Source of the DNA: Verrucomicrobiota bacterium
GTDB taxonomy: Bacteria; Verrucomicrobiota; Verrucomicrobiia; Opitutales; Opitutaceae
Assembly: GCA_023391285.1 (NCBI GenBank)
Contig: JAEWBF010000084.1
Location: 1 to 45,223, forward strand
DNA: 45,223 bases
Reading direction: 5' to 3'
Shown here: piece after piece, positions 18,779 through 27,624 of the stretch
Position numbering within the stretch: the stretch's first letter is position 1
Layout: each line of letters starts with the position of its first letter
Program-made: the position numbers and the translations under genes
Notes under the pieces: model-generated
What the model saw: the letters and a program-made list of their open reading frames with translations, nothing else
Told to the model about the DNA's origin: nothing
Databases searched by the model: none

Positions 18779-19879
18779 TTATTGGGCGAGGCAGCGGACG
18801 GCCATTTCGCGGAGGACCTCTTCCTGATCGTTGGGGCGCTGGATCGCTTGTTCGAAGGCGACGATGAATTCCTGCTGGTTGTCGATCAGGCGGCGGAGCG
18901 GCGGGAGTTTGCCGGTGGTGGCGAGCTTGCCGACATACCAGGGGTTTTGGGTGAAGAGGTTGAAGGAGCTTTTTTCGGTGGCGCCGGTGAATCTTGACGC
19001 GTAGGTGCCGGCGGCGCGTTGGAGGCCGTCGAGTCCGCGCGGGCCGAGGCGGGCACCGCCGGCGTCGACGAGCGCGCGAACTTGAAGGAGGATGCGATTG
19101 CGATTTTGGAGCGCGGCGAGAATCGGGCGCGTGGAGTTGGGCTCGGCGAAGAACTGGCGTTCGAGCGCGGCGAGCGTCCACTTGAGATCGCCGCTGAAGA
19201 ACGCTTCGGCGGCTTCGAAGAAATCGCCCTCGGCGACGTTGGGCGTGAGTTCGGCGACGTGGGATTCGGCGATCGTTTCGCCCTCGCCGGCGTAAGTGGC
19301 GAGTTTGTTGACCTCTTCGACGAGGAGGCGGGTGTTTTTGCCGACCTTGGCGAGGAGGAGTTGAAGCGCGTCGGGAGCGAGGGTGACGCCCAGGCGTTTG
19401 GCTTCGGCGAGGGCAACGCTTTCGAAGAGCGAACCGTCTTCGTCGCCGGCGCCGATGAGCGTGAAGTCGGAATTTTTCTCGCACCATTTCGGGAACGCGC
19501 GACGGCGGTCCACGGGAGCGGCGGTGATGAGGACGGCGGTTTCGGCGGGGTCGATTTTCTCGAGGATGGCTTGGAGATCTTCGAGGAGTTTCAACGTGCT
19601 TTCGGCGCGACCGGTGACGGAGTCGGCGAGGAAGTTGACGTCTTTCAGCCAGACGACACGGCGTCCTCCAAACATGGATACGGTTTGGACGGAGTCGCGG
19701 AAGCGGTTGATGGCGGTTTCGACTTCGGAGACGTTGGCGGCGAAACCGCTGAGGACCTCGCGCGAGAACTCGTCGGGGACTTCCTGGGCGAGCGCGGCGA
19801 ATTTTTCGGCACCGAGGCGTCCGACGAGGAAATCGTCGGGTCCGCAGATGAAGGTAAAATTTTTCGCGGCGGCGGACAT
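18779..19879 (-). CDS. holA: DNA polymerase III subunit delta
   Basis: 366 residues from ATG 19879. The clamp-loader subunit that opens the sliding clamp. The N-terminal AAA-like domain starts NFTFICGPDDFLVGRLGAEK; then the VSMFGGRRVVWLKDV segment, which matches the family 'slFg.rrlv.v' pattern, and LLVEEVNKLATYAGEGETI, a hallmark of delta. The C-terminal helical domain includes DFFEAAEAFFSGDLKWTLAA and RNRILLQVRALVDAGG. Length is typical. The 223 bases upstream hold one arm of a CACGAATGGA repeat and no gene. Same strand as lptF/G and ppnP, but gaps suggest separate transcripts. Confidence 0.9.
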   Translation of the reverse strand: MSAAAKNFTFICGPDDFLVGRLGAEKFAALAQEVPDEFSREVLSGFAANVSEVETAINRFRDSVQTVSMFGGRRVVWLKDVNFLADSVTGRAESTLKLLEDLQAILEKIDPAETAVLITAAPVDRRRAFPKWCEKNSDFTLIGAGDEDGSLFESVALAEAKRLGVTLAPDALQLLLAKVGKNTRLLVEEVNKLATYAGEGETIAESHVAELTPNVAEGDFFEAAEAFFSGDLKWTLAALERQFFAEPNSTRPILAALQNRNRILLQVRALVDAGGARLGPRGLDGLQRAAGTYASRFTGATEKSSFNLFTQNPWYVGKLATTGKLPPLRRLIDNQQEFIVAFEQAIQRPNDQEEVLREMAVRCLAQ

Positions 19880-19989
19880 TGGATCGGGAGCGGTGGATTT
19901 GGGGAAGTTGACGGCGTGAGGGCGATGAAAAAGGGAGCGTGAGTTCGCTCGATATTGGGACGTGGGACTAAGTGGGGATGATTCGGTTC

Positions 19990-20020
19990 AACCACGAATG
20001 GACACGAATGGACACGAATT
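19990..20020. repeat. Tandem CACGAATGGA repeat
   Basis: ACCACGAATGGACACGAATG followed by GACACGAATT: three units of (G)ACACGAATG. The same repeat occurs at 32455-32483, where it spans two gene ends. No inverted partner is seen here. Confidence 0.75.
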
Positions 20021-20102
20021 CAGAGGCCCGGGTAAGCGCACGAAGCAGAGCTGAGCGGGAGCCCAACTGGATTCTTCGCTTCGCCGAAGGGCAAACAAGC
20101 CG

Positions 20103-21257
20103 TTACCGCTGTTCGAGGCGGCGCATGAGGAGGATGCCGGCGCCGATGAAGAGGAGGTTGGGCAGCCAGAGCAGGAGGTCGGCGCGCAACTCGGGGGTGC
20201 GATCGAAGGCTTTGATGACGATCGTCATCAGGTAGTAGGCGAGGGTAAGGCCGACGGCGACGCCGAAGTTGGCGGAGGTTTCGCGGCGAGAGACTTTGAT
20301 GCCGAGCGGAATGCCGATCATCGCGAGTGAGAGGACGGCAAGGGACGTGTTGATTTTGTCGTGGAAGATGAGGTCGAGCTTGAAGCGGTCGAGACGGGCC
20401 TTTTCGGCGGCGGCAGGGTCGTCAGGGGTTGGCTCGCGGGCACGGCGTGCACGCTCGGTTTGGAGTTGGTCGTAGGTGAGCCATTCCTGTTTCATGCGCG
20501 CGCTGCCGGCGCGGGTGAAGATGCGATCGAGTGAGAACGTGAGCGGTTCCCACTGGCCGACGGAGACGACGATTTGCGGGTCGGCGAGGTTTTCGGGGTT
20601 TTTGGAATCGCGAGTTTCGACCTGGACGCGGAGGGGGGTGACGATGACGGCGTTTTCGGTTTCGTTGTAATCGATGCGTCCGGATTCGGCGTGGTAGATG
20701 CGCTGGGCGCGGCGCTCCTGGTCGAGTTCCCAGACCCAGATGTCTTTCATCATCTCGCCGTCTTTTTCGCCGACGTAGATGACGAAGCCGGAGAAATCGC
20801 GGATGAAGGTTTTGGGAACGATGAGGCTGAGCGGATTGGCGCGGACGGCGGCGCTGAGCGAGCGGTAATATTCGACGCGGGCGCGGGGCATCCACTCGAA
20901 GTTGAGGTAGAGGCCGAGGGCGATGGAGAGCGTGGCGAGAATGACGACCGGGCGAGTGGCGCGATGGATGCCGATGCCGGCGGCGCGCATGGCGGTGAGT
21001 TCGCTGTCGGCGGAGAGGCGGCCGAGCGTGAGAAGCACGCCGGTGAGCATGCCCATGGGCAGCGCGTAAGTGACGGCGTGCGGGATGAGGAGCGTGATGA
21101 GTTTCACGACCATCATCGCAGGCAATTGGCCGGCGAGGACGTAGGTCATGAGATCGCGCGCGACGTTCGGCACGAGCACGATGAACGCGAACATCGCGAT
21201 GGCCGCGGTGCAGGTGAAGAAGACGCTCTTGAAGATGTAACGATCGAGGAGATTCAC
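20103..21257 (-). CDS. LptF/LptG-family permease of the LPS transporter
   Basis: 384 residues from a GTG at 21257 (NLLDRYIFKSVFFTC). The frame is open to 21335, but that part is repeat-like and not conserved. Three membrane segments near the start, with the family pattern LLPHAV-like LLIPHAVTYALPMGMLTGVL and SADSELTAMRAAGI; a periplasmic beta-jellyroll in the middle; three membrane segments at the end (INTSLAVLSLAMIGIPLGIK, then FGVAVGLTLAYYLM and LPNLLFIGAGILLM). Part of LptB2FG, which pulls lipopolysaccharide from the inner membrane. Whether it is LptF or LptG is not clear; the partner gene is not adjacent. Confidence 0.9.
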   Translation of the reverse strand: MNLLDRYIFKSVFFTCTAAIAMFAFIVLVPNVARDLMTYVLAGQLPAMMVVKLITLLIPHAVTYALPMGMLTGVLLTLGRLSADSELTAMRAAGIGIHRATRPVVILATLSIALGLYLNFEWMPRARVEYYRSLSAAVRANPLSLIVPKTFIRDFSGFVIYVGEKDGEMMKDIWVWELDQERRAQRIYHAESGRIDYNETENAVIVTPLRVQVETRDSKNPENLADPQIVVSVGQWEPLTFSLDRIFTRAGSARMKQEWLTYDQLQTERARRAREPTPDDPAAAEKARLDRFKLDLIFHDKINTSLAVLSLAMIGIPLGIKVSRRETSANFGVAVGLTLAYYLMTIVIKAFDRTPELRADLLLWLPNLLFIGAGILLMRRLEQR

Positions 21258-21301
21258 GCGCGTCGCGCGATAGGTCGCACAGGGTTGGGGCGCTGCCAAG
21301 G

Positions 21302-21326
21302 CCCTTTCGCGTGGGGCGCGAAAGGG
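21302..21326. repeat. Hairpin with AAGATCC tail
   Basis: CCCTTTCGCG, loop TGGGG, CGCGAAAGGG: a perfect 10-bp stem followed by AAGATCC, like the hairpin at 4562-4584. It lies upstream of the LPS permease. Confidence 0.7.
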
Positions 21327-21361
21327 AAGATCCAAGGGGCAGGAGCCGAGCGAGAGGGTTT

Positions 21362-21386
21362 GCGCGGTGGGGGCACCGCGCCTCCA
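21362..21386. repeat. GCGCGGTG hairpin, copy 1, downstream of the HAD gene
   Basis: GCGCGGTG, loop GGGG, CACCGCGC, tail CTCCA. The 25 bases are identical, in the same orientation, to 22228-22252. Confidence 0.85.
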
Positions 21387-21399
21387 TCGGCAGGGACAG

Positions 21400-22092
21400 T
21401 TAGGTGAGGAGCGGGGGGAGGTCGCGGAGGGATTTCAATTCGAAGAAGCGGCCGGGGGCGTCGGGGAGGGTGGTGACGCGCTCGAGAGGCCAGAGGAGGT
21501 GATAAGGAATGTGGGCGGCGGAGGCGCCGAGTTCGAGGACGGGGAGGATGTCGGATTTGAGCGAGTTGCCGACCATGAGGAATTCGTCGGGAGAGATCGC
21601 GTGGCGGCGGAGGATCGCGGCGTAAGTGGCGGGATCTTTTTCCGAGACGATTTCGATGTGAGAGAAATGCGGTGCGAGGCCGGATTTGCGAAGTTTGCGC
21701 TCCTGATCGAGGAGGTCGCCTTTGGTGATGAGGAGCAGGCGATGGGATTGTGCGAGGACGGGAACGGTGGCGGCGGTGTCGGGGAGAAGTTCGACGGGAT
21801 GGTCGAGCATCTCGCGTCCGAGTTGGAGGAGCGTGCGAATCTCTTCGGCGGAGATTTTGCCCGAGGTGAGTTCGATGGCGGTTTCGATGGCGGAGAGCGT
21901 GAAGCCCTTCACACCGTAGCCGTAGAGTTCGAGGTTGCGGGATTCGGTGGCGAGCAGCGTGCGGTCGACGGTGGCGGCGTCGTGATAACGGGAAAGGAGC
22001 GCGCGGTAGCGTTCGTGGACGCGTTCGAAGATGGTTTCGTTGTGCCAGAGGGTGTCGTCGGCATCGAGGCCGATCACGCGGATGTGCTGCAT
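21400..22092 (-). CDS. HAD-family hydrolase (phosphatase-like)
   Basis: 230 residues from ATG 22092. HAD motif I is VIGLDADDTLWHNE (D9, D11), with the tryptophan typical of the 'DxDDTLW' subgroup. A helical cap follows (about 20-100). Motif II is LLITKGD (T about 123), motif III includes K at VSEKDPATY, and motif IV is EFLMVGNSLKSDI. All catalytic residues are present, so it is probably an active phosphatase on a small metabolite; the substrate is unknown. The gene stands alone, bracketed by two identical 25-base hairpins, with a perfect AT-rich palindrome 90 bases upstream of its start. Confidence 0.88.
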   Translation of the reverse strand: MQHIRVIGLDADDTLWHNETIFERVHERYRALLSRYHDAATVDRTLLATESRNLELYGYGVKGFTLSAIETAIELTSGKISAEEIRTLLQLGREMLDHPVELLPDTAATVPVLAQSHRLLLITKGDLLDQERKLRKSGLAPHFSHIEIVSEKDPATYAAILRRHAISPDEFLMVGNSLKSDILPVLELGASAAHIPYHLLWPLERVTTLPDAPGRFFELKSLRDLPPLLT

Positions 22093-22181
22093 GAGTGCAG
22101 AGATGAAATCGCGCTAACACCGACGGCGGCAAGCGTCCGAGGGAGATGGAGGCGGCGCATTGCGCAGGAAAACGGCGGGTG

Positions 22182-22206
22182 AAGTGTCATACATTATATG
22201 ACACTT
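22182..22206. promoter_or_regulatory. Perfect AT-rich palindrome upstream of the HAD gene, possible operator
   Basis: AAGTGTCATA, spacer CATTA, TATGACACTT: perfect 10-bp arms in an otherwise GC-rich stretch. No T-run follows, so a terminator is unlikely. It sits 90 bases upstream of the HAD start and downstream of the TonB receptor terminator. Operator use is inference; no regulator is known. Confidence 0.45.
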
Positions 22207-22227
22207 TGCGGAGTGGCGGGCGGTGGA

Positions 22228-22252
22228 GCGCGGTGGGGGCACCGCGCCTCCA
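22228..22252. repeat. GCGCGGTG hairpin, copy 2, upstream of the HAD gene
   Basis: Identical to 21362-21386 over 25 bases and in the same orientation; the two copies bracket the HAD gene. Confidence 0.85.
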
Positions 22253-22263
22253 AAGAAAAAGAA

Positions 22264-22294
22264 CAAAAAAGGCAGTGCGGGGGGCCGCACTGCC
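22264..22294 (-). terminator. Rho-independent terminator after the TonB receptor
   Basis: Minus strand: GGCAGTGCGG, loop CCCC, CCGCACTGCC, then TTTTTTGTTC. Perfect 10-bp stem, 24 bases after the receptor stop codon. Confidence 0.92.
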
Positions 22295-22318
22295 TGTGGG
22301 GTTCAACGTGGGAGTGGA

Positions 22319-25300
22319 TCAGAACTCGAAGCGGGTGGTCAGTTCGGCGGTGGTGCCTTCGGCCATGCGATAGGCGCCGACGCTGCCGTCGGGATTCGCG
22401 GTGACGGGGATGAGTTTCTTCGAGGTGAAGAGATTCCGGAGATTCAGCTGCACCGACATCCGCACTTTCGGCGTGAGCGGGCGACGATAGGAAATCCAGG
22501 CATCGAAGCGCGTCTCGGAGTCGCCGAAGATGGGCGAGCTGAGATCGTCGACCCAGTTGAGGACGGGCGATTCGAGGAAGATTTTCTTGAAGCCGAGCAG
22601 CGGGCGGTCCTGCCAGCGGACCGCGCCGCCGATGCCGAAGCCCTTGAGCGAGCCCTCGCGGAAATCGTAGGTCGTAATCAGGTTCGCGTGATACTGGCGC
22701 AGTTCGCCGACGTTCTTGTTTTCGGCCGCGAGGGCTTGGAGGTATTCGCGCTCGAAGCCGTCGGTCCAGATGTAGCCGAGATATTCGCGCGAGTTGTCAC
22801 CAAACGGAGCGATGTGCGCGAAGCCCTTTTTCTGCCAGTAGTTGTAGGTGGCGGTGGCGTCGGAAGGCGTGTAGCCGTCCTGGGCGACCGGCTTGATGGC
22901 TTCGTAGTATTTCACGAAGTTTCCGCCGCCGGCGACGTTGAGGATGTTGGTGTCGCGGGCGTTGGTCTTCGAGGCGTTCATGATCACGCGCCAGTTGGGC
23001 GTGATGTTGGCGGCGATTTCGATTTCGACGCCGGTGGACGTTTTGTCGGAGGTTTTGCCGAAGCCGACCGGGCCACCGTCGGCGTTCCAAGAAAAGGCGG
23101 GTGCGGCGGAGGCGCTGCCGACGGGAGTGCGCACGAGCTGGAAGCCGTCGTTGAGGTTGAGGCCCTCGTCGAGGTAAACGTTCCACGGGCGGAACCATTC
23201 CTCATCGGTGCGGGCGGCGAACCACTCGCGGCGGTAGCGCAGCTCGGCGTCGGTGATGGGCGGCTCGGAATAGACGCCGCCGCCGGTGGGACGCGGGGTG
23301 CCTTCGGCGATGTAGCCGGGTTGGCCGGGGACGGCGCGGCGGCGGATGCGCAACGGCTGATTGAGCAGTTCAGCGCCGTTTTCCTTGGTCCAGTTTTCGG
23401 GAATGGGCTGGTTCGCGAGAGCCTTGTCGTAGTTGTCGCCGAAGAACCATTTGTTGATGAGCCACTCTGGAGTGGTATTTTGGATACCGGTGCTCGAGGT
23501 CGCGTCGACCATGAGGCCATTCATCGTTCGGGCGAGTTGCTGCTTGATGTGCTGGCCGCTGGGGCCGCCGCCGTAGGAGGCGTTCTTCTGGACGGTCTTA
23601 AACCACGTGACGCGGACGTCGAGTTTGCCGTCGAGGGTGTTGAGGCGGATCGAGTGGTCGCGCGAGACACCGGACGGCGTGCCGTTGGGTTTGTGATACA
23701 TGTCGAAGCTGAGGCTTTCCGGGCGGAAGTTGCTCGAGCTGTTCAGGCTGTAGCTGAAGTTGGTGCCCGCGGGCAGGCGGCGGTTGATGAAGTCGGGCGA
23801 ATGCGCGACGACGCCCCATGAACGCGTGGTTTGGATCACGCGCTTGTCGTTTGCGGGATCGTATTTCCAGTTGGGCGAGTCGGGCAGCGAATGATAGGAG
23901 CCGTTGGGCGCCTGCACCTGGGTGCCGAGGTTGTAAGGCGTGGCGCCGGTGGGGCGGCCGTTGGCGTCGAGGAGCTCGGTGAACCGGCTGGTGGCGCCCT
24001 TGCTTTGTTGGAAGAAGTCGTCGCGACGGACGGACCAGAGACCGACGAGCTTGTCGTTGAGGAATTTGCTTTGGACGACGAAGATGCGGTTGTTGATTTC
24101 GGTTTTCTGGGCGGACGGGCCATTGCGATACATGTTGGCCTCGTTGGTGCGGTAGTCGTTGATGCCGGTCGCTTGTTGACGCGAGTAGCCGGGGACGCGC
24201 GGGTTTGACTGGGTGTCGAGGTAGAGATCGTTGACGGTGCCCTCGCCCGGTTCGGCGGCCTGGATCACGGAGATGGGCTGGATGCCGAGACCGGCGATGC
24301 CGGGATTGGTGGCGACGTCGCGCAACGTATTCAGATAGTGGAGACCGAGGAAGTCCTCGTTGGTGCTGATATACTGCGACAACTCGCGGCCGGTGCCGAG
24401 CGTCTGGAGGCTGAAGGAGCGGGAGTCGCTCTTGAAGTTCTGGCGCGAGATGTTGCCGGTGAACGTGTGATGGCCGAGCAGTTCGGAGAACCAGCGGCGC
24501 TCGAACTGGTTTTCGAGATCGAGCTTGTAGAACGCGGTGGCGCGGGCGGCGTCGCGTTCGTTGCGATTGCGGAGACCGTCGGTGCCCGAGACGACGACGA
24601 GACGGCGGAAGCCGGGGTTGGGGATCTCGGGGCCGTATTGGGCGGGGTTGGCGAACTCGGTCGAGCGGCGGATGTTCTGGTTGATGTCGATATTGATGTT
24701 GTTGGGGTTGTTGATCCAGTTGATGTGCCCGTTGCGGTAAGCCTGTTCGTCGTAGGCGAGCTCGAGACCGAGTTTGCCGTCGAAGTAGGTCTGCGCGGCG
24801 CTGAGGTTGAGCGAGCGGTATTTGACGTATTGCGTGTTGTTGGGGCCGGCCAGGTCGTGATTCCAGAAGTCGAACACGCTGGGATCGGTGATCTGTTGTT
24901 GTTGCCAGCTGTTCCACGGCTTGTCGGTGAACGAAAGGCCGGAGACGGCTTCCATGTGATTGATGCGGGCGAGCAGGTCGGGGTCGCCGGCGAAGGTGGC
25001 TTTACGCGTGAGCGGATGGACGCCGGGGTTCAGCGTCATGTGGAAGTTGTCGTAGAAGTTGACCGGAGCGATCATGCCCCAGTTGCCGATGCGGGACGTG
25101 CTCATGTGAGCGCCGCCGCGTTGATGGTAGGCGTCGGGGAAGGCGGGGTTGGACGGATCGCCGGTCGCGCTGGAGTTCGGGTTGAACCAGACCATGCCCT
25201 CTTGGTCGAACCATTCACCGACGCCGCCGATGTCGCGATTGAGGAATGGGCCGTATTGATACCATGCTCCGCCGGGCGCGACGGTGGCGCGGTTGACGGG

Positions 25301-26239
25301 GACGTCGGTGGTGAGCTTGTTGAGCCGGTCGGGGTGGAACCAGTTGCTGAACATGTCGAGCGGCAGCGAGAAACGCGGACGGCTCGAGTCGGTCTCGCCA
25401 AGTTCGACGTTGGCGGTGATCTGCGTGAAGATCGAGCGGCTGAGTTTCGGTTCCCAGCGGACGGAGGCGGTGCCGCGCGTGGTGTCGGCGTAGGTGTTCT
25501 TCTGGCGGAACTTTTCGTCCTCGCGGAGCAGGTTGAGGCGGGCGCCGAGGGTGCCGGGGAGAAGGGGGATGTTGGCGTCGAGGGCGGCGCGCGTGCCGCC
25601 GTAATTGTTGACGCGGAATTCGGTCTCGAACTTCCGCTGGTGGAGCCGCGGCGCTTTCAGTGTGCCGTTGATGATGCCGGCGGGGCTGCCGAGGCCGAAG
25701 AGGATGGAGTTGGGACCGCGTTGGATCTCGATGTTCTCGGTGTTGTAGGCATCGAGCGGGATGTCGGTCGGGAAGAAGTTGCGCGTGATGTCGGCGCTGC
25801 CGAGACCGCGAATGCGGTTTCCGCTCTGCGGATTGCGAAGGTTGCCGTTTTGGCTGGAGGCGCCGTCCTTGCCGAGGTCGACGCCGGTATAGTTTCCGTT
25901 GATGCCGTTGATCTCGGTGTTGGTGGTGTAAACGAGGAGGTCGTTCAGGTTGGTCGCGCCCGTGTCGCGCATGAATTGCGGCGTGACGACCGTGATGGGC
26001 GAGGCGATGTCGCGGAGATCGGTCTTGAGGCGGCTGCCGGCGAGCGAGGATGTCGCCATGTAGCCCTCGTTGGAGTTCGAGAGGACTTCGAACGGCGAGA
26101 GCTGCACGATCTCCTCCTCTTCCGGAGAGGAAGGAGGAATCGTTTGAGCTGAGGCGGTGGCGGCGGAGCCGAGGAGAATCGCGGCAGCAGGAAGCGCGCG
26201 CGACAAACGAGGAAGCCAGTTGGGCGGGGTGATCTTCAT
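22319..26239 (-). CDS. Large TonB-dependent outer-membrane receptor
   Basis: 1306 residues from ATG 26239. Signal peptide 1-31 (LSRALPAAAILLGSAATASA), then a TonB-box-like EEIVQLSPFEV, then a plug domain (AGSRLKTDLRDIASPITVVT, LNDLLVYTTNTEI, IEIQRGPNSILFGLGSPAGI). The rest is a beta-barrel ending in phenylalanine (TTRFEF). It is larger than common TonB receptors (about 700-1000) and resembles the oversized receptors of Opitutae. It probably imports oligosaccharides with TonB-ExbBD energy. No SusD partner is seen. It diverges from the LacI gene, so it is likely under its control. Confidence 0.93.
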   Translation of the reverse strand: MKITPPNWLPRLSRALPAAAILLGSAATASAQTIPPSSPEEEEIVQLSPFEVLSNSNEGYMATSSLAGSRLKTDLRDIASPITVVTPQFMRDTGATNLNDLLVYTTNTEINGINGNYTGVDLGKDGASSQNGNLRNPQSGNRIRGLGSADITRNFFPTDIPLDAYNTENIEIQRGPNSILFGLGSPAGIINGTLKAPRLHQRKFETEFRVNNYGGTRAALDANIPLLPGTLGARLNLLREDEKFRQKNTYADTTRGTASVRWEPKLSRSIFTQITANVELGETDSSRPRFSLPLDMFSNWFHPDRLNKLTTDVPVNRATVAPGGAWYQYGPFLNRDIGGVGEWFDQEGMVWFNPNSSATGDPSNPAFPDAYHQRGGAHMSTSRIGNWGMIAPVNFYDNFHMTLNPGVHPLTRKATFAGDPDLLARINHMEAVSGLSFTDKPWNSWQQQQITDPSVFDFWNHDLAGPNNTQYVKYRSLNLSAAQTYFDGKLGLELAYDEQAYRNGHINWINNPNNINIDINQNIRRSTEFANPAQYGPEIPNPGFRRLVVVSGTDGLRNRNERDAARATAFYKLDLENQFERRWFSELLGHHTFTGNISRQNFKSDSRSFSLQTLGTGRELSQYISTNEDFLGLHYLNTLRDVATNPGIAGLGIQPISVIQAAEPGEGTVNDLYLDTQSNPRVPGYSRQQATGINDYRTNEANMYRNGPSAQKTEINNRIFVVQSKFLNDKLVGLWSVRRDDFFQQSKGATSRFTELLDANGRPTGATPYNLGTQVQAPNGSYHSLPDSPNWKYDPANDKRVIQTTRSWGVVAHSPDFINRRLPAGTNFSYSLNSSSNFRPESLSFDMYHKPNGTPSGVSRDHSIRLNTLDGKLDVRVTWFKTVQKNASYGGGPSGQHIKQQLARTMNGLMVDATSSTGIQNTTPEWLINKWFFGDNYDKALANQPIPENWTKENGAELLNQPLRIRRRAVPGQPGYIAEGTPRPTGGGVYSEPPITDAELRYRREWFAARTDEEWFRPWNVYLDEGLNLNDGFQLVRTPVGSASAAPAFSWNADGGPVGFGKTSDKTSTGVEIEIAANITPNWRVIMNASKTNARDTNILNVAGGGNFVKYYEAIKPVAQDGYTPSDATATYNYWQKKGFAHIAPFGDNSREYLGYIWTDGFEREYLQALAAENKNVGELRQYHANLITTYDFREGSLKGFGIGGAVRWQDRPLLGFKKIFLESPVLNWVDDLSSPIFGDSETRFDAWISYRRPLTPKVRMSVQLNLRNLFTSKKLIPVTANPDGSVGAYRMAEGTTAELTTRFEF

Positions 26240-26469
26240 TTGGGTTTTTGCAGGGTGGTGCGCGCCGAGGTCGACTGTGGCAGCGGCAGACAAAAAGCGA
26301 GATGAGCGTTTTGGCTGCGCCGGGGGGCGGCGGGCGGCATTCACTGTAGGTTGTGGGCGGCGGCACAACGTTCGCGCTAGTAGCACAGGTGACGGCGCGG
26401 GCGGTTTTCGAGCGCTCGCCCAGCAAAACAAGCTCGCGCTCGGTCGATCGCAGAAACTAAGCAAGCCGC
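26240..26469. promoter_or_regulatory. Shared control region between TonB receptor and LacI gene
   Basis: 230 bases without a gene. Two symmetrical candidates for LacI-type sites: TTGTG-8-CACAA at 26351-26368 and the palindrome CGAGCGCTCG at 26409-26418. Neither can be proven by eye, and no clear -35/-10 pair is visible. Confidence 0.35.
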
Positions 26470-27510
26470 ATGGAACCGGCGCGCGTGACGCAGAAGGACA
26501 TTGCCCGCAAGGCGGGCGTGCATCGTGCGACGGTCTCGATGGCGTTCAAGGGGCATCCGAACATTCCGCCGCGGACGCGCCAACGGATTTTGAAAATCGC
26601 GGCGGAGCTCGGCTATTCGCCCGATCCGATGCTCTCGGCGCTCGCGGCCTATCGAAACCGGAAGCGGCCGGCGACGTATCATGGCACGCTCGCGTGGCTC
26701 GTGAACACGGCTTATGGTTTCGATTGGCGCGACCGGTCGGTGCGGCCGCATTTCAGCGACTATTTCGAAGGAGCGTCGGCGCAGGCCAAGCGCTACGGAT
26801 TTCAGCTCGAAGTTTTCGATTTCAACACGCCCGGGCTGAATCCGGTGCGGCTGGCTTCGATTCTCGTCGCGCGCGGCGTGCCGGGAGTGTTGCTGTGTCC
26901 GCAACCAAGACCGGAGACGAATCTCGAGTTTCCGTGGCAGCATTTTTCCGCGGTGACGTTTGGCTACAGCCTGGCGGAGCCGCGGCTGCATACGGTGAGT
27001 GCGACGCAGTATCGCGCGATGCGACAGGCGGTGCACGAACTGCGGCGGCTTGGTTACAAACGCATCGGGCTCGCGATCGATTCGGATCACGATCTTCGCA
27101 CGGATCACAATTATCTCGCGGGTTATCTCGTCGAGGAACACCTGGCGGCGGGAAGCATCGTGGTGCCGAAGCTCTCGGCGCCTTACACGGATCATCGGGC
27201 GATGAAGCAGTGGCTGCGCACGCAGAAGCCGGACGCGATCGTCACGGGCAACTACCATTGCGTCGACGTGCTGCGTTCCCTGGGTTGTCGCGTGCCCGAA
27301 CAGATTGGGGTTGCGTGTCCGCTGTTGCCGTCGGCCGATACCGAGCTGGCGGGCGTGATCGAGAACTCCGTGGAGATTGGCAGTGTGGCCGTGGATTTTC
27401 TGATCGGCATGATTCACCGGCAGGAGCGCGGCATCCCGGCGAATCCTCAGCGGATTCATGTGGAAGGCCGTTGGTTGCCGGGGAAGACGCTGCGAAGCGC
27501 GGACCTGTAA
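26470..27510 (+). CDS. LacI-family transcription regulator
   Basis: 346 residues from ATG 26470. N-terminal helix-turn-helix and hinge (VTQKDIARKAGVHRATVSMA, then GYSPDPMLSALAAYR), followed by a periplasmic-binding-like effector domain of about 270 residues with YKRIGLAIDSDHDLRTD, DAIVTGNYHC and the C-terminal IHVEGRWLPG. The effector is probably a sugar. It is divergent from the TonB receptor and 114 bases upstream of the DUF2264 gene, so it can control both arms of the locus. The usual hinge reads slightly differently from the textbook form, which is common in this phylum. Confidence 0.93.
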   Translation: MEPARVTQKDIARKAGVHRATVSMAFKGHPNIPPRTRQRILKIAAELGYSPDPMLSALAAYRNRKRPATYHGTLAWLVNTAYGFDWRDRSVRPHFSDYFEGASAQAKRYGFQLEVFDFNTPGLNPVRLASILVARGVPGVLLCPQPRPETNLEFPWQHFSAVTFGYSLAEPRLHTVSATQYRAMRQAVHELRRLGYKRIGLAIDSDHDLRTDHNYLAGYLVEEHLAAGSIVVPKLSAPYTDHRAMKQWLRTQKPDAIVTGNYHCVDVLRSLGCRVPEQIGVACPLLPSADTELAGVIENSVEIGSVAVDFLIGMIHRQERGIPANPQRIHVEGRWLPGKTLRSADL

Positions 27511-27624
27511 GTCGCGGGGGTGGCGCGTTCGACACCTGTGTGACCAAACCGGAGCTTGGGCCGCCCTGCTGCACGCTTCACGTTGCGTGGCGCCCCGCGT
27601 TGAGTTCGGGCGCTACCCCTCAAA

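Noticed and set aside
16644..19487. A very long frame (over 900 codons) upstream of the histidine kinase
   Set aside because: Only the last 530 residues show signal-transduction domains; the rest lies antisense-free over ppnP and holA in another frame with arginine/histidine-rich, non-protein-like composition.
21362..22252. HAD gene with flanking repeats as an insertion sequence
   Set aside because: There is no transposase between the repeats, the repeats are direct rather than terminal inverted, and the gene is an ordinary HAD hydrolase.
26240..26469. A clear sigma-70 promoter in the LacI/TonB control region
   Set aside because: Candidate -35 boxes such as TTGTGG lack a convincing -10 at 16-18 bases; only the shared region itself is reported.
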